A stretch of 7,215 nucleotides of DNA from an uncultured Rickettsiales bacterium (GTDB lineage Bacteria; Pseudomonadota; Alphaproteobacteria; Rickettsiales; UBA1997), in the NCBI GenBank assembly GCA_948744995.1, contig CAPZCD010000053.1, forward strand, positions 1 through 7,215, given 5' to 3'. A model generated the notes under the pieces. That model was not told the DNA's origin. It worked only from the letters and a program-made list of their open reading frames with translations, and did not search any database. Numbering within the stretch: position 1 is the stretch's first letter; each line of letters opens with the position of its first letter. Position numbers and translations under genes: made by a program. Of the stretch, positions 1 to 5,771 are shown piece after piece.

Positions 1-359
1 ATCTTAAGGAAGGATATATGACTAATTTAAAATCTGATGCGGGTAATTTATCTCAAGGTGAAAGGCAACTATTGGCAATAACAAGGGCAGTTATAGCGGA
101 TAGACCTATTCTGATTTTTGATGAGGCTACTTCTTCTGTTGATACTAGAACTGAAAAACTTATAAATGATGTGCTAGATACTCTATTTATGGATAAGCTT
201 GTGTTTGTTATAGCTCATCGATTGTCTACAATACGGAATGCTGATAAAATAGTAGTTTTGGAAAATGGTGAAATTGTGGAATTTGGTAATCATGAGGAAC
301 TACTGAGGAATAGGGATAGATATTACCAATTGTGTTGTGGTAAGGCTGAGTTGGAGTAG
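1..359 (+). CDS. ABC exporter, C-terminal part of the ATP-binding domain (5' partial)
   Basis: This is the last ~119 codons of an ABC-transporter ATPase whose start lies left of the window. The reading frame is open from position 3 and begins LKEGYMTNLKSDAGN, so the ATG at 18 is internal, even though AAGGAAGG before it imitates a ribosome binding site. Visible in order: the ABC signature LSQGERQ, Walker B ILIFDEAT, the D-loop SSVD, the H-loop IAHRLST, then the usual tail 'ADKIVVLENGEIVEFGNHEELL'-type segment and a YYQL end. The spacing and the SSVDTRTE variant are typical of half-size multidrug/lipid exporters (MsbA/MdlB class), where a membrane domain precedes this ATPase on the same polypeptide. 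That membrane domain is not visible here. The Walker A motif is also outside the window. The substrate cannot be told. The gene ends 7 bp from the convergent plsY stop. Confidence 0.93.
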   Translation, partial: LKEGYMTNLKSDAGNLSQGERQLLAITRAVIADRPILIFDEATSSVDTRTEKLINDVLDTLFMDKLVFVIAHRLSTIRNADKIVVLENGEIVEFGNHEELLRNRDRYYQLCCGKAELE

Positions 360-366
360 ATTACCA

Positions 367-963
367 TTAGTTTTTAAAACTATCCACCATACCCTTTATA
401 TTCTTCCTATGTGCCCAAAATATAACCAACATCAGAAAAATCACAGGTATAGCAACAAATTTATATAAAAAACAAGCCGAAGTTACCGTAACAAAGGTAG
501 AAATTAAAGTTGCCATAGCAGAAATATGGCCTATAAAAAAGATAAACAGCCAAGTTATAGCGCTAGTCATAAAAAGCTTAACATCTATAGCTAAAATACC
601 CAACATAAAGCTAGAGAAACCTTTACCACCATGAAATTTTAACCAAGGACTGAATATATGTCCCAATGTGGTCGCACATAAAACATTAATCGCAAAACCA
701 AATCCGAAAAGTTTTTTAGCTATAAGAACCGGCAAATAACTTTTTAGCCCATCCAAAATAAATGTTAACGCTGCGTACTTAAAACCCATTAACCTGAATA
801 CATTTGTTGCTCCAATATTTCCAGACCCGAATTTTCGTATATCTGTTTTTTTGATAAGTTTTGATAGAATTAAGCCAAACGGTATACCGCCAATTATAAA
901 GCTGATAGTTATATATAAAAATGTTATAGCTATCTCATATGAAGTTTTATCCAAATAATACAT
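367..963 (-). CDS. plsY: Acyl-phosphate:glycerol-3-phosphate acyltransferase PlsY
   Basis: A 198-residue multipass inner-membrane enzyme. PlsY transfers the acyl group of acyl-phosphate to glycerol-3-phosphate, making lysophosphatidic acid for phospholipid synthesis. Family landmarks: GGIPFG (25-30), DIRKFGSGNIGATN (41-54), LDGLK (70-74), GHIF..WLKFHGGKG (101-115) and a C-terminal AHRKNI (184-189). Hydrophobic stretches lie at about 11-36, 63-82, 116-125, 133-153 and 155-182. Length is normal for the family. Several usually conserved positions differ: consensus GSIPFG reads GGIPFG, LDxxKG reads LDGLKS, and the HRxNIxR...GxE tail reads HRKNIKGMVDSFKN without the final Glu. The ATG overlaps the sspB stop (TAATG) and is preceded by AGGGAA, so the two genes are probably translated in a coupled way. 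Its 3' end converges on the ABC gene with no room for a terminator between them. Confidence 0.93.
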   Translation of the reverse strand: MYYLDKTSYEIAITFLYITISFIIGGIPFGLILSKLIKKTDIRKFGSGNIGATNVFRLMGFKYAALTFILDGLKSYLPVLIAKKLFGFGFAINVLCATTLGHIFSPWLKFHGGKGFSSFMLGILAIDVKLFMTSAITWLFIFFIGHISAMATLISTFVTVTSACFLYKFVAIPVIFLMLVIFWAHRKNIKGMVDSFKN

Positions 964-1439
964 TATTTTCCCTGTATATCTTTAAAATTTATTAGATTGT
1001 CACTATAATCTATGTTGATATTGGCACTATCATACTCTACATCAACAGTCTCACAATCATAACTATAATCAACGTCTAATTCTCCATTGTCAACTATATC
1101 AAATCTCAGTTCTATACCGGCTTTTTGGTCGGTAAAAACTAAAATGGCGTTAAATGGGATGACTATTTTTTCTATTCGACCACTAAAACTCAAATCAACG
1201 GAAAAGTAATTGTTACCAACATCCAAATTAGCAAATTGGTGCTGAAGGATTAATGTAATCTCCTCAGGGTATTGTTTTTTAAGGTAATCTGGCATTATTA
1301 CCTTTTTGTGTTTTGTATTCACAACAAATAAGAAACACAGGTTATCGTTTTTTATTTTCTGTGCTTTTTTTAGTGCCAGCTTAGCAACGTTCCGCATCGC
1401 TTTTTCAATAAGTATGTTGTAATCTAATTCTGTATTCAT
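963..1439 (-). CDS. sspB: SspB-family ClpXP adaptor (stringent starvation protein B, alphaproteobacterial type)
   Basis: About 158 residues from the preferred ATG. SspB is a cytoplasmic dimer that binds ssrA-tagged and other substrates and delivers them to the ClpXP protease. The diagnostic segment is YPEEITLILQHQFANLDV (57-74), matching the YPEE.TIVLQHQF.DL core of alphaproteobacterial SspB. It is followed by the substrate-groove strands VDLSFSGRIEKIVIPFNAI (81-99). After residue ~114 comes an acidic, Asp/Tyr-rich linker (115-147) and a short C-terminal peptide, LINFKDIQGK, which corresponds to the ClpX-docking tail (VVSLDxFRKK-like). This layout of fold, flexible acidic linker and docking tail is the normal SspB architecture. 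An upstream in-frame ATG at 1475 would add MKSYHILRKFTT. I prefer 1439 because family members begin near the (L)DYN.LIEKA helix and the extension overlaps a possible promoter. First gene of an sspB-plsY unit. Confidence 0.87.
   Translation of the reverse strand: MNTELDYNILIEKAMRNVAKLALKKAQKIKNDNLCFLFVVNTKHKKVIMPDYLKKQYPEEITLILQHQFANLDVGNNYFSVDLSFSGRIEKIVIPFNAILVFTDQKAGIELRFDIVDNGELDVDYSYDCETVDVEYDSANINIDYSDNLINFKDIQGK
968..973 (-). promoter_or_regulatory. Shine-Dalgarno of plsY inside the sspB 3' end
   Basis: On the minus strand the sequence is ACAGGGAAAATAATG. AGGGAA stands 4 nt before the plsY ATG and lies within the last codons of sspB. It is one of the few clear ribosome binding sites in the window and supports the ATG at 963 as the plsY start. 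Confidence 0.6.
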
Positions 1440-1766
1440 TGTAGTAAATTTTCTTAAAATGTGATAACTTTTCATGAAAAGAATATACTAAAAATTTTTG
1501 TTTACAATTGGTTTATTGATGTCTTATTATTTATGGAGCATATTTTTTGGGATTGCTTACTGATGGTTGATTATAGTTAAGTAATTATTGTATTCTTTTA
1601 TAATAATCACATTTGCTATAGTTTTTTATTCTTATGCTATTTTATCTCTTATATTCCATTGTTTTTAGATAATTTATCAACCATTGATGGGTAAATCTTA
1701 CTAAATACTATCTGTCTATAGATCAATACACCAGAATTATCAAAATTACTTTATTTGCATTCCTAA
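1440..1766. other. AT-rich intergenic spacer between recG and sspB
   Basis: Some 327 bp without a gene I can support. It is T-rich on the plus strand and contains stops in all frames at short intervals. It holds the possible sspB promoter (1482-1507), a perfect 9-bp inverted repeat ATGGTTGAT (1563-1571) / ATCAACCAT (1676-1684) with a 104-nt spacer, and a 33-codon open stretch on the minus strand (1649-1750). I see no tRNA, no canonical terminator for recG and no recognisable transposase remnant. It may be decayed coding DNA, but nothing in it proves that. Confidence 0.6.
1482..1507 (-). promoter_or_regulatory. Weak candidate promoter for sspB-plsY
   Basis: Minus strand: TTGTAA (1502-1507), a 14-nt spacer, then TATATT (1482-1487). 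The -10 hexamer is good but the spacer is shorter than the sigma-70 optimum, and AT-rich DNA yields such matches by chance. If real, transcription would start near the upstream ATG at 1475, which favours translation from 1439. Confidence 0.22.
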
Positions 1767-3875
1767 TCAATTCAACAAACCCCTATCAATAAAATTAGAA
1801 TAACCAAACAGATCCAACAACAGTTTATATCTATCCAAATTATTATTACTCTTCATAACTTTTTGTGTATAGTTCACAGCCAGTCCCAACAAATCAAAAT
1901 CCCTATCGAGATCAGCTATTTTATATTGTTGCCTACCACTTTGGCGCAGACCCATAACCTCACCAATACCCCTAATCTTCAAATCTTGTTCAGCAATTTG
2001 GAAACCATTAGTTGTTGACCTTATTATATTTAAACGCCTTAAAGTGTTTTTAGAGCAACTTTCACCATTATACAGTAGTACGCAGTAGGATTGTTTTTCT
2101 CCACGTCCAACCCTACCTCTAAGTTGGTGCAGCTGTGATAGGCCAAATCTTTCGGGATGTTCTATAACAATTATGGTTGCTTCTTTTACATCAATACCAA
2201 CCTCCACAAGTGTTGTAGATACCAGAATTTTTTTGCCATTTTCAGAACAAAAATCTTCCATAATTGTATCTTTTTCCTTTTCTCTCATTTTACCATGTAT
2301 AACAGCTACATTAGCTTCGCCAAAAAAATCGCAAAATTCTCTAAATTTATTATTGACATCGGTGAGATCAATATTTTCATTTTCTTCTACAAGCGGACAA
2401 ATCCAGTAAATTTTTTCCCCCAGCTCAATTCTTTCTTTTATTCTATTAAGTAAATCTATATATTTATCTTTAGTATTTATCATAGTAGTTATGATATTTT
2501 TTCTGTCCACAGGTTTACCAGCTATAATTGTTAAATCCATCTGGTTATACAACGTTAGAGCCAAAGTTCGCGGTATTGGTGTAGCTGACATAGCTAGAAC
2601 ATCCGCTTCAGGATTTTTCCCAATTAGAATTAGCCTTTGCTCCACACCAAATCTGTGCTGCTCGTCTATTACAACAAAACCCAGTTTTTTAAATTCAATA
2701 TTTTCCTCTATAAGTGCATGGGTTCCGATCAATATGTTTATCTTACCATTTTTTATGTCTGCTACTATACTGTCTCTCTTTTTACCTTTTATTTTTCCAC
2801 TTAATAGACCTACATTAATGTCTAGATCTTTGCAAAAATTACTTATATTCTCAAAATGTTGTTGAGCCAGTATAGATGTTGGAACCATTAGAACACATTG
2901 TTGACCGTTTTCAATATAGTTCAACATACTGATTAGCGAAACTATAGTTTTACCACTACCAACATCCCCTTGTAAAAGCCTAGACATTTTTTTGTCGGAA
3001 AAAGTATCATTTTCTATAGCCGTTAGAGCAGCCACTTGATCTTCCGTTAATTTGAATTTAAGTATCTCGTTTATAAATTTGTTTTTAAGTTTTCTATCTC
3101 TGTTTTCCAGTATAGTTTTTTTATTTCTACTAGAATTAATTTTCTTTTCAAAAGCAAAAGTTAATTGCTCAGCTAAAAGTTCATCAAATGCTAGTCTTCT
3201 AACATATTTGCTGTTTTTTACATCAAAATCCTCGGTTGGTTTATGAATGTTTATGAGACTATCCTTCCAACCAATCCATTTAGTTTTGGTAAGCAGATTA
3301 TTATCTAACCATTCGGGTAAATTCGGCGTGTTTTTTATTATAAAATCCAAATTTTTTATTAAATCCTTGTTACTTAGACCATTTGTGAGACAATATATTG
3401 GTTCAAATATTGGAATATCTTTAAGTTCATTAGTTATGTAATCCGGATGGATGATTTGTATCTGATTATTAAAAATTTCAGTTTTACCACTTACAAATAC
3501 ATCAGAATCCACTTTTAACTTTAAATTGATGTAATTTTCATAGTACTTATAGAATACTATCGTAATAAAATTTTGTCCTAGATAACAGGTCACGGTGTAT
3601 GGTTGTTTGGATCTGGAAGGAGGGTTATGGCTAACCACCCTAACCTTTGCTATTATGGTACTATTGGCCTCTATAGCTTCTATACCTTTGACTATTTTTC
3701 TTGCCATTATTCTTTCGGGTATGTAGGTCAGTAGGTCTAGCATTTTACAACTACTGGTTGTATATTCTACATCTTTTTTGGATAGTAGCCGCTCGTAAAT
3801 TTTTGCCTTTTTGGAACCAATACCGTTAATGTTTGATAAATCTGTGAATAAAAAATTTAAAATTTCGTCTCTCAA
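1767..3875 (-). CDS. recG: ATP-dependent DNA helicase RecG
   Basis: A complete 702-residue branched-DNA helicase that reverses stalled replication forks and processes Holliday junctions. Domain order: N-terminal helices with the helix-hairpin-helix-like NINGIGSKKAK (15-25), OB-fold wedge (~60-145), linker with RRLAFDELLAEQL (226-238), then two RecA-like lobes. Motor motifs: Walker A GDVGSGKT (303-310), motif II DEQH (404-407), motif III SATPIPRT (430-437), VSTTLVEVGIDV (552-563), and motif VI QLHQLRGRVGRG (581-592). The RecG-specific TRG hairpin DLKIRGIGEVMGLRQSG (631-647) is intact. The start codon is TTG. MRDEILNFLFTDLSNINGIG aligns with the usual MRP..LNPLFAP...L.GVG opening, and the first internal ATG would remove 44 residues. 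No clear ribosome binding site precedes it. Divergent from guaD; monocistronic as far as can be seen. Confidence 0.98.
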   Translation of the reverse strand: MRDEILNFLFTDLSNINGIGSKKAKIYERLLSKKDVEYTTSSCKMLDLLTYIPERIMARKIVKGIEAIEANSTIIAKVRVVSHNPPSRSKQPYTVTCYLGQNFITIVFYKYYENYINLKLKVDSDVFVSGKTEIFNNQIQIIHPDYITNELKDIPIFEPIYCLTNGLSNKDLIKNLDFIIKNTPNLPEWLDNNLLTKTKWIGWKDSLINIHKPTEDFDVKNSKYVRRLAFDELLAEQLTFAFEKKINSSRNKKTILENRDRKLKNKFINEILKFKLTEDQVAALTAIENDTFSDKKMSRLLQGDVGSGKTIVSLISMLNYIENGQQCVLMVPTSILAQQHFENISNFCKDLDINVGLLSGKIKGKKRDSIVADIKNGKINILIGTHALIEENIEFKKLGFVVIDEQHRFGVEQRLILIGKNPEADVLAMSATPIPRTLALTLYNQMDLTIIAGKPVDRKNIITTMINTKDKYIDLLNRIKERIELGEKIYWICPLVEENENIDLTDVNNKFREFCDFFGEANVAVIHGKMREKEKDTIMEDFCSENGKKILVSTTLVEVGIDVKEATIIVIEHPERFGLSQLHQLRGRVGRGEKQSYCVLLYNGESCSKNTLRRLNIIRSTTNGFQIAEQDLKIRGIGEVMGLRQSGRQQYKIADLDRDFDLLGLAVNYTQKVMKSNNNLDRYKLLLDLFGYSNFIDRGLLN

Positions 3876-3884
3876 ATCTTTACA

Positions 3885-3897
3885 ACTTATAAGTATA
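3885..3897 (-). promoter_or_regulatory. Possible recG -10 element overlapped by a palindrome
   Basis: On the minus strand TATACT (3892-3897) lies 17 nt before the recG TTG, and the perfect 10-bp palindrome ACTTATAAGT (3885-3894) overlaps it. No convincing -35 hexamer is found at 16-18 nt. The palindrome could be an operator or simply AT-rich chance. Confidence 0.2.
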
Positions 3898-4005
3898 AAT
3901 AGTTTACTAGAATATTTTTGTTAAAAAACAATAGCAAACCTTCCAAATAAAAAATGGCGATACTTTGATGAATTGAAATTAATTATTCTTTATGCAATAA
4001 ATCTA

Positions 4006-4033
4006 TTGTATAATTTACATTACAAATTATAAT
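4006..4033 (+). promoter_or_regulatory. Candidate promoter(s) of the guanine deaminase gene with AT dyad
   Basis: Two perfect TATAAT hexamers occur, at 4009-4014 and 4028-4033. The second pairs with TTGTAT (4006-4011) at a 16-nt spacer, giving a start point near 4040 and a short leader to the ATG at 4063. TATAATTT (4009-4016) and AAATTATA (4024-4031) form a perfect 8-bp inverted repeat with a 7-nt spacer inside this promoter, so a repressor could sit here. Promoter assignment is moderate, operator assignment weak. Confidence 0.45.
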
Positions 4034-4062
4034 TATCCCAGTAATCAAAAAAATTAAAGAAT

Positions 4063-4533
4063 ATGAAAAAAGAAGAATTCATGAAACTAGCCATAGACAA
4101 ATCAAAGTATGGTATGGATAATAATTTTGGTGGACCATTTGGAGCCGTTATTGTTAAAGATAATGAGATTATAGCTGATGGGTTTAATATTGTTACGAGT
4201 TCAAATGATCCAACTGCACATGCGGAAGTTACAGTTATAAGAAAAGCCTGTGAAAAATTAAAGACTTTCAATTTAGAAGGTTGTGAATTATATACTTCCT
4301 GCGAGCCTTGCCCTATGTGTCTGTCCGCAATCTATTGGGCTAGAATAAAAAAGGTCTACTATGCAAATACAAAAGAAGATGCTGATACTATAGATTTTAG
4401 CGATAAATTTATTTATGATGAGTTATCAAAAGCCAGAAAAGATAGAAAATTAAAAATGGAGCAAATAGGCAGAGATGAGGCTATTAAGGTGTTTGATGCT
4501 TGGTCTAAAAAGGTAGATAAGGTTGAATACTAG
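4063..4533 (+). CDS. guaD: Guanine deaminase, cytidine-deaminase fold (GuaD type)
   Basis: 156 residues, the normal length of the small bacterial guanine deaminases. The enzyme hydrolyses guanine to xanthine and ammonia with a zinc-bound hydroxide, in the cytoplasm. Evidence: GGPFGAVIVKDNEIIADG (23-40), the HAE zinc/catalytic motif in NDPTAHAEVT (48-57; H53 ligand, E55 proton shuttle), and the second zinc motif SCEPCPMCLSAIYWAR (79-94; C83 and C86). The match to Bacillus-type GuaD extends to FIYDEL (117-122) and the FDAW.....EY C-terminus, a region that contacts the active site in this family. That makes GuaD more likely than the tRNA adenosine deaminase TadA, which lacks this tail. The ATG at 4063 fits the family N-terminus (M..E.F...A); a second ATG at 4081 would cut it. 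No clear Shine-Dalgarno. It is the first of three plus-strand genes set against minus-strand neighbours. Confidence 0.88.
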   Translation: MKKEEFMKLAIDKSKYGMDNNFGGPFGAVIVKDNEIIADGFNIVTSSNDPTAHAEVTVIRKACEKLKTFNLEGCELYTSCEPCPMCLSAIYWARIKKVYYANTKEDADTIDFSDKFIYDELSKARKDRKLKMEQIGRDEAIKVFDAWSKKVDKVEY

Positions 4534-4616
4534 TTTACGAGTATAATTTTAGCTTTTGGTATATTAATTCCAATCCCATTTAACTCACAAATAAAATAGA
4601 AAATTAATTGTTTTAT

Positions 4617-4629
4617 CTATATTATATAG
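4617..4629 (+). promoter_or_regulatory. Perfect palindrome upstream of the GNAT gene
   Basis: CTATAT-T-ATATAG is a 13-nt perfect dyad centred at 4623, 24 nt before the acetyltransferase ATG. The gap from 4534 to 4652 contains another -10-like TATAAT (4542-4547) just after the guaD stop, but no good -35 partner for either. The dyad may be part of a promoter/operator, though all its bases except the end C/G pair are A/T and it may be chance. Confidence 0.22.
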
Positions 4630-4652
4630 GCAAAAAAATAATCGATTTATAT

Positions 4653-5174
4653 ATGCAGGACAAAATTACATTTCGTTCATTAACCAATAAGGACGTGGAT
4701 TTAATGTATAATTGGCTAATTGAAGAACATGTACATGAATGGTTTGCTAGCACAATTAATATAAGTATAGATTTTGTTAGGGAACATTTTATAGACAAAA
4801 ATGATTTTAAACAACGTTGGATTTTTCAAATAAATGGCATTGATATTGGATATATTCAGAATTATTTTTATGAAGATGATGACAAAATCTCCACAAATTA
4901 TAAAAATGATATAGGAGCAGAAGAAGGAAGTGTTGGATTGGATTATTTCATCGGTGATAAAAACTATATCCATAAAGGATATGGGAAAATTATTTTAAAA
5001 CATTTTCTTGAAGATATTATTTTTCCAGATCCAAGAGCTAAATCTATAATTGTTGGCCCAAGAACGAAAAATTTAGCAAGTATAAAAATACTTGAAGCAA
5101 ATGGCTTTAAATGGTATAAAAATGTCATAGATGATAAAGATAGAAATGAATATATGATGATTAGATTTCCTTAA
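4653..5174 (+). CDS. GNAT-family N-acetyltransferase, AAC(6')-like
   Basis: 173 residues from the ATG; a TTG at 4608 in the same frame would add 15 residues (MFYLYYIGKKIIDLY) that do not look like the family start. GNAT enzymes move an acetyl group from acetyl-CoA to an amine. The order of elements is that of the aminoglycoside 6'-acetyltransferase / RimJ-RimL-like branch: ITFRSLTNKDVDLMYNWL (5-22), HEWF (28-31), IGYIQNYFYED (65-75), GSVGLDYFIGDKNYIHKGYG (92-111) with the pyrophosphate-binding K-G-Y-G loop, FPDPRAKSIIVGPRTKN (124-140), and LASIKILEANGFKW (141-154). The fold assignment is firm. The substrate is not: relatives acetylate aminoglycosides, proteins or siderophore precursors, so resistance should not be assumed. 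It stands alone between guaD and the mazG-like gene with ~119 and 90 bp gaps and no clear Shine-Dalgarno. Confidence 0.85.
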   Translation: MQDKITFRSLTNKDVDLMYNWLIEEHVHEWFASTINISIDFVREHFIDKNDFKQRWIFQINGIDIGYIQNYFYEDDDKISTNYKNDIGAEEGSVGLDYFIGDKNYIHKGYGKIILKHFLEDIIFPDPRAKSIIVGPRTKNLASIKILEANGFKWYKNVIDDKDRNEYMMIRFP

Positions 5175-5205
5175 TATTTAGTTTACTTCAATGAAGCGTA
5201 ATTTA

Positions 5206-5233
5206 TTGAAAGTTGTATTGTTTGGATTATAAT
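5206..5233 (+). promoter_or_regulatory. Sigma-70-type promoter of the MazG-like gene
   Basis: TTGAAA (5206-5211), a 16-nt spacer and a perfect TATAAT (5228-5233) form the best plus-strand promoter in the window, with a predicted start near 5240 and a ~25-nt leader. An imperfect inverted repeat (ACTTCAAT 5185-5192 / ATTGAAAGT 5205-5213, one bulged A) covers the -35 element and could be an operator or the end of the upstream transcript. Confidence 0.6.
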
Positions 5234-5236
5234 TTT

Positions 5237-5263
5237 ACCAATTTATCCAAAAACAAAATTGGT
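5237..5263 (+). promoter_or_regulatory. 8-bp inverted repeat in the leader of the MazG-like gene
   Basis: ACCAATTT (5237-5244) and AAATTGGT (5256-5263) are perfect reverse complements around an 11-nt A-rich spacer. The repeat starts at the predicted transcription start and ends 1 nt before the ATG at 5265. It could act as a protein-binding operator or as a leader hairpin that limits ribosome access. No Shine-Dalgarno is present in the leader. Confidence 0.4.
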
Positions 5264-5264
5264 T

Positions 5265-5678
5265 ATGAAAAGAAGATTTAGAACAAATATCTTAGTTAGA
5301 AATAATAGAATTAAGGAAATGGAAGAATTAGGAATAGTAGTAAATCACAAAATTCTATCTAATGAAGAATATCTAGAGGAACTAAAAAATAAGTTGGTCG
5401 AAGAGACAAACGAAGTTATTGAAGCTAAGAATATAGATGAACTTTCGGCTGAAATTTGTGATGTTTTGGAAGTAGTAGAACATATTATTGATGCCTATAA
5501 ATTAGATATGAATTATATTCAGCAACTAAAGAAGAAAAAAGAAGATAAAGTTGGGAAATTTGACAAAAAGAATAAGACATTTTGGGTTGAAATAGATGAA
5601 GAAAATCCAGAAATTGACTATTATTTATCAAGACCAACTAAATATCCAGAAATTTTTGATGAATATGGTAAATTCTGA
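5265..5678 (+). CDS. MazG-superfamily all-alpha NTP pyrophosphohydrolase (COG4997-like)
   Basis: 137 residues from the ATG; the TTG two codons upstream lies inside the inverted repeat and is less likely. Proteins of this group hydrolyse (mostly non-canonical) nucleoside triphosphates to monophosphate and pyrophosphate, keeping the nucleotide pool clean. The metal-binding signature is present: EETNE (46-50, E47..E50) and AEICD (62-66, E63..D66), the ExxE...ExxD pattern of MazG/dUTPase-2 folds. Flanking features match the COG4997 type: LVRNNRIKEM near the N-terminus, ILSNEEYLEELKNKL (30-44), DVLEVVEHIIDAYKLD (66-81) and the LKKKKEDKVGKF basic end of the domain (89-99). A further ~38-residue tail rich in acidic and aromatic residues (100-137) is of unknown use. 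The exact substrate is unknown. It is the last gene of the plus-strand trio and is followed by a terminator-like hairpin. Confidence 0.8.
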   Translation: MKRRFRTNILVRNNRIKEMEELGIVVNHKILSNEEYLEELKNKLVEETNEVIEAKNIDELSAEICDVLEVVEHIIDAYKLDMNYIQQLKKKKEDKVGKFDKKNKTFWVEIDEENPEIDYYLSRPTKYPEIFDEYGKF

Positions 5679-5706
5679 TTTTGGTTGATTTGGGTAGTAT
5701 TTTAAT

Positions 5707-5729
5707 GTTTACTGCTAGTAACTTTTTTT
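5707..5729 (+). terminator. Likely rho-independent terminator of the MazG-like gene
   Basis: GTT(T)ACT (5707-5713) pairs with AGTAAC (5717-5722) across a GCT loop with one bulged T, followed at once by seven T (5723-5729). The stem is short (6 bp) but the T-run and the position 28 nt after the stop codon fit a terminator for plus-strand transcription. Confidence 0.5.
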
Positions 5730-5747
5730 AAACTAAAACTTTTTTCC

Positions 5748-5771
5748 CTACCATCTTCAGAGAAATGGTAG
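5748..5771. terminator. Stem-loop in the convergent spacer
   Basis: CTACCAT (5748-5754) pairs with ATGGTAG (5765-5771), and inside it TTC (5756-5758) pairs with GAA (5762-5764) around an AGA loop, with one bulged C at 5755: ten base pairs in total. It is flanked by T-rich sequence on the left and A-rich on the right (TTTTTTCC / CAGAAAA), which could extend the stem through a small internal loop. Neither strand has a T-run directly after the stem, so it is not a textbook terminator. It sits between two convergent genes, and a role in ending or stabilising one of the transcripts is an inference. Confidence 0.4.

Noticed and set aside
18..359. A complete 113-residue protein starting at ATG 18 with a good-looking AAGGAAGG ribosome site
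   Set aside because: The frame is open upstream to position 3 and the residues LKEGYMTN continue the ABC-transporter pattern before the signature motif, so this is the internal part of a longer gene.
368..382. TAGTTTTTAAAACTA as terminator for plsY or the ABC gene
   Set aside because: The stem is almost all A/T with a one-base centre, so it cannot form a stable hairpin, and it overlaps the plsY stop codon.
1500..1580. Plus-strand open stretch reading WFIDVLLFMEHIFWDC as a transposase remnant
   Set aside because: It is short and hydrophobic with no transposase motif, no terminal repeats and no target duplication nearby.
1563..1684. 9-bp inverted repeat ATGGTTGAT / ATCAACCAT as ends of a small mobile element
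   Set aside because: The arms do not extend, no flanking duplication is seen, and a 9-bp match over this distance is plausible by chance.
2157..3441. Several plus-strand open frames of 64-124 codons inside recG
   Set aside because: They are antisense to a fully conserved helicase gene and show no recognisable domain; they are by-products of its codon use.
4063..4533. Assignment as tRNA adenosine deaminase TadA
   Set aside because: The HAE and PCPMC motifs are shared, but the FIYDEL segment and the FDAW...EY C-terminus, together with the near-identical length, match GuaD.
4534..5264. Integron-like cassettes: GTTTAC occurs after all three accessory genes and ATTTAAC resembles an R-box before the GNAT gene
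   Set aside because: No paired attC core (RYYYAAC...GTTRRRY) with a folding arm was found, the GTTTAC contexts differ, and no integrase is present.
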